Source: Lantana camara (taxonomy: Eukaryota; Streptophyta; Magnoliopsida; Lamiales; Verbenaceae). Taken from it: a DNA stretch of 64,000 bases. Of this stretch, positions 62,015-64,000 are shown in pieces; within the stretch, counting starts at the first letter, position 1, and each line of letters opens with the position of its first letter. The stretch spans positions 109,339,501 to 109,403,500 of the forward strand of contig CM074857.1 in NCBI GenBank assembly GCA_037501455.1, given 5' to 3'. Made by a program: the position numbers and the translations under genes. The notes beneath the pieces are model-generated. The model was not told the DNA's origin. It made no database searches and saw nothing but the letters and a program-made list of their open reading frames with translations.

Positions 62015-63304
62015 CTTCAAACCGTATGCCTCTTATGAGCCGGGAGAAATGAGCTAAGGAATATGTTAAGGATTTGACACATAGAGGTATGTAAAGCGAG
62101 GTTGTTGCAAGGTAAGGTATGATATGATAAGTAGCGGGTTAAGTATGCTTTGTTATAAATGTTATGACTTGTTCTGTATAATAGGCCCCAAAGTCTACGA
62201 GTCAGGACGCCCGGGATGGCAGTAGGCCATCGGGATAAGCTTGAGCATAGTCTCCATTTGATAGGACTAACCAAGAACCCACCAGGAGGTTGGTAGGGGG
62301 ATGGGACCCTGAGGGTTTGAGTGTTCGCACTCCCCTTACCTGTATGGATCGTTAGGGGGTAAACACCCTTCCATCACCGAAGAAAAAGGTAAGTTATGTA
62401 ATTATGTTACGTTTGTTTTGTTTCAAATTTGATATGATACGTATGAGAAGTCCAAGATGGAATATGATATTCGTACCCACCGAGTTATGTATGTATGCTA
62501 CGTTAAAGTTCGTGAAACGGGGATAGACTTATAATTAAGATAAAATATGGTGTTTTGAAAGAATAAGCTAAGATATGAAATGTTTTGCTATCGTATGAAA
62601 TGTACGATATATATGAGCAAGTTAAGTAAAGTTTTGTTCGATTTTGCTATGTAATCCCTATACGTATGTATCACGCGCAAAGGTTTTGGCATGCAAAAAC
62701 TATACCTGAGTTCACGAATATTATGATTTAAACGTGCTATGCTCTTTATTATATATGTAGTGTGTGTGGGTAGCCCTTCACTCGTCAATGTGACTAACCC
62801 TCTCCCTCCCTAACGTTTTTAGTGTGCAGGTGTAGCTTTGGAGTTCGAGTTAAGTCGAGTCCCTTGAGTCTGTCAATTCCCTGTTTAAGTTTGAGTTATT
62901 GCATACGCATTTTGAATTCCGGTTAAGTTTGTATGTAAGATCCGAGTGTGCGAATATATGTAAAATCTACTCTTGATATGATATATGATTTCGGGACAGG
63001 CTTCTATAGATGAACCCATTGCTTTTATGATTTGTGTTGATTTCGGGATTAGGTATCTATGCTAGTTGAACCCGTCACCTGCTGCTCGTGTTTTACGTTT
63101 AAATGTATGAAATTTCTTTCGCATGTGCTTTGGTTTTCGTCGTTATATTCTGCAGTCAGGGTTTATGTTCCCCCCCACTAGCATAAGTGTGATTTTGTCT
63201 GTCTTCCGTTCACATCTGCTTGATTCATGTACGGATTTTCCATCTCGTATGTGGATTGGGCTTAGGTATGGGGGATGTGGTGACGCACCGTACGAGGTGC
63301 TACA

Positions 63305-63716
63305 CTATCTATATAAGCCAATATGATATCTAAATTGGATAATTTTAAGGTTTCTGAGTAATTATATATAAATATCTATTTTATTCCAACTTAGTTTAAT
63401 AATTTATTTTTTTGTCAAATGAAATTAAATTTGCAACTATTATAATTGAAGATTTAATTTATTTTATTTTCAATCAAATATGACTTTGTCTTAATAATTA
63501 AAATGAGTTGTCCCTCGGGTCGCGTGATCAGCTGTAGAAGAAAACCTTATCACAACTAAGGCCTCTTTTACTTCTTATTAAACAAGGAGTTAGAGGGTTT
63601 CAACCCCCATTGTCGCCAGTTTACTTTATATATTTTGAAGCCTGGGTTGGCTGTACCAGTCGTAAGATGGTCGTGTTGTCGCCGCCTCCAGCAAACATGA
63701 GATTTTGGCGTGTCTT
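63305..63716. other. Spacer between LTR K and LTR L
   Basis: A/T-rich in its first half, with no LTR homology and no supported gene. GTCTT (63712-63716) precedes LTR L and would be its left target copy. Confidence 0.5.
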
Positions 63717-64000
63717 TGTGACGCCCCGATTTTTCGGCCGTACAGGTATGTCGTCACGAGTGAGCTAATTACGCATTTAATTTATTTAATTATGCAATTA
63801 TATGTTTATTATATTGTTTATGTGCTTATTTGAATATATATGAATTAATTCTTGAGTTATGAATATGAATTTTGGAACGTCTATGCTCGTTTGCTCTTGA
63901 ACTTGATCCGTATGCTTCTGATTTCGATTTAGATTTTTGTGATAACTTGCTATGCATGAAATATGTGATTTATGAACATCTGTATATGCTTGTTTCTTTT
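63717..64000 (+). mobile_element. Start of gypsy LTR L
   Basis: TGTGACGCCCCGATTTTTCGG followed by the conserved CGTACAGGTATG, CACGAGTGAGCTAATTACGC and TATGCATGAAATATGTGA blocks of this LTR superfamily. It continues past the window. Confidence 0.88.

Larger units (their letters stand above)
59061..63304 (+). mobile_element. Gypsy LTR K, 5'-truncated (hosts a MULE)
   Basis: A plus-oriented LTR ending TACGAGGTGCTACA, about 2.8 kb without the MULE. Donor-like TGAG|GTAAGC is at 59170 and acceptor-like GTGCAG|GT ends at 62829. It is the same subfamily as J and E but clearly diverged from J, with different palindrome arms, so it is not the LTR generated together with J. The left boundary is approximate. 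Confidence 0.75.

Overview
This window looks like gene-poor, repeat-packed chromatin of a eudicot plant. The only host gene I can support is an intronless fasciclin-like arabinogalactan protein gene of the FLA4/SOS5 type (27865-29130, minus strand). Almost everything else is layered transposable-element DNA. I cannot name the species.

The dominant component is one superfamily of long-LTR (about 2.6-3.8 kb) Ty3/gypsy chromoviruses, probably the Tekay/Del lineage. Their LTRs begin TGTRACGCCCCG and end GGTGCTACA. I can delimit at least 15 LTR copies (named A, 0, B, E, C, D, F, G, M, the intact pair, J, H, I, K, L), mostly inserted in one another. Five are solo LTRs bounded by 5-bp target duplications: 0 (87-2702), C (7275-13603), D (9342-12455, inside C), H (49827-57432) and I (52607-55500, inside H). 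One element is complete: 30316-42765, minus strand, with near-identical 3.8-kb LTRs, PBS, PPT and a 1510-codon gag-pol frame. Its integrase carries Asn where the second catalytic Asp of the DDE triad belongs.

Layout: 1-19350, nested gypsy LTRs A/0/B/E/C/D, an integrase-end fragment and LTR F. 19351-25144, a decayed gypsy internal region with a hairpin minisatellite, then LTR G carrying a foldback Mutator-type MITE. 25145-30127, the single-copy-looking island with FLA4, an AT-rich tract, an 80-bp tandem repeat and a small MITE. 30128-46157, LTR M split by the intact gypsy element and by a copia solo LTR. 46158-63304, LTR J with PBS and the start of gag, gag broken by solo LTR H (itself hosting LTR I and a hAT element), then LTR K hosting a 1.46-kb MULE. 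63717-64000, start of LTR L.

The most interesting signal is shared by all gypsy LTRs. About 1.0-1.3 kb inside each one (1.77 kb in the intact pair) sits an array of roughly 3-7 short palindromes with a similar core (ACGGCCGT, ACGGTCGT or ACCCCCGT). The flanking arms are homogeneous within an LTR but differ between LTRs: GGGA.., GAGACAC.., ATCC.., CTGA.., GGTCAC.., CTAA... The arrays lie between a recurrent AAGAG|GTAAGT splice-donor-like site and a recurrent TTGCAG|GT acceptor-like site preceded by a covarying hairpin (CAGTC-loop-GACTG). I infer a leader intron inside the LTR that carries a fast-evolving palindromic cassette. I do not know of a description of this arrangement.
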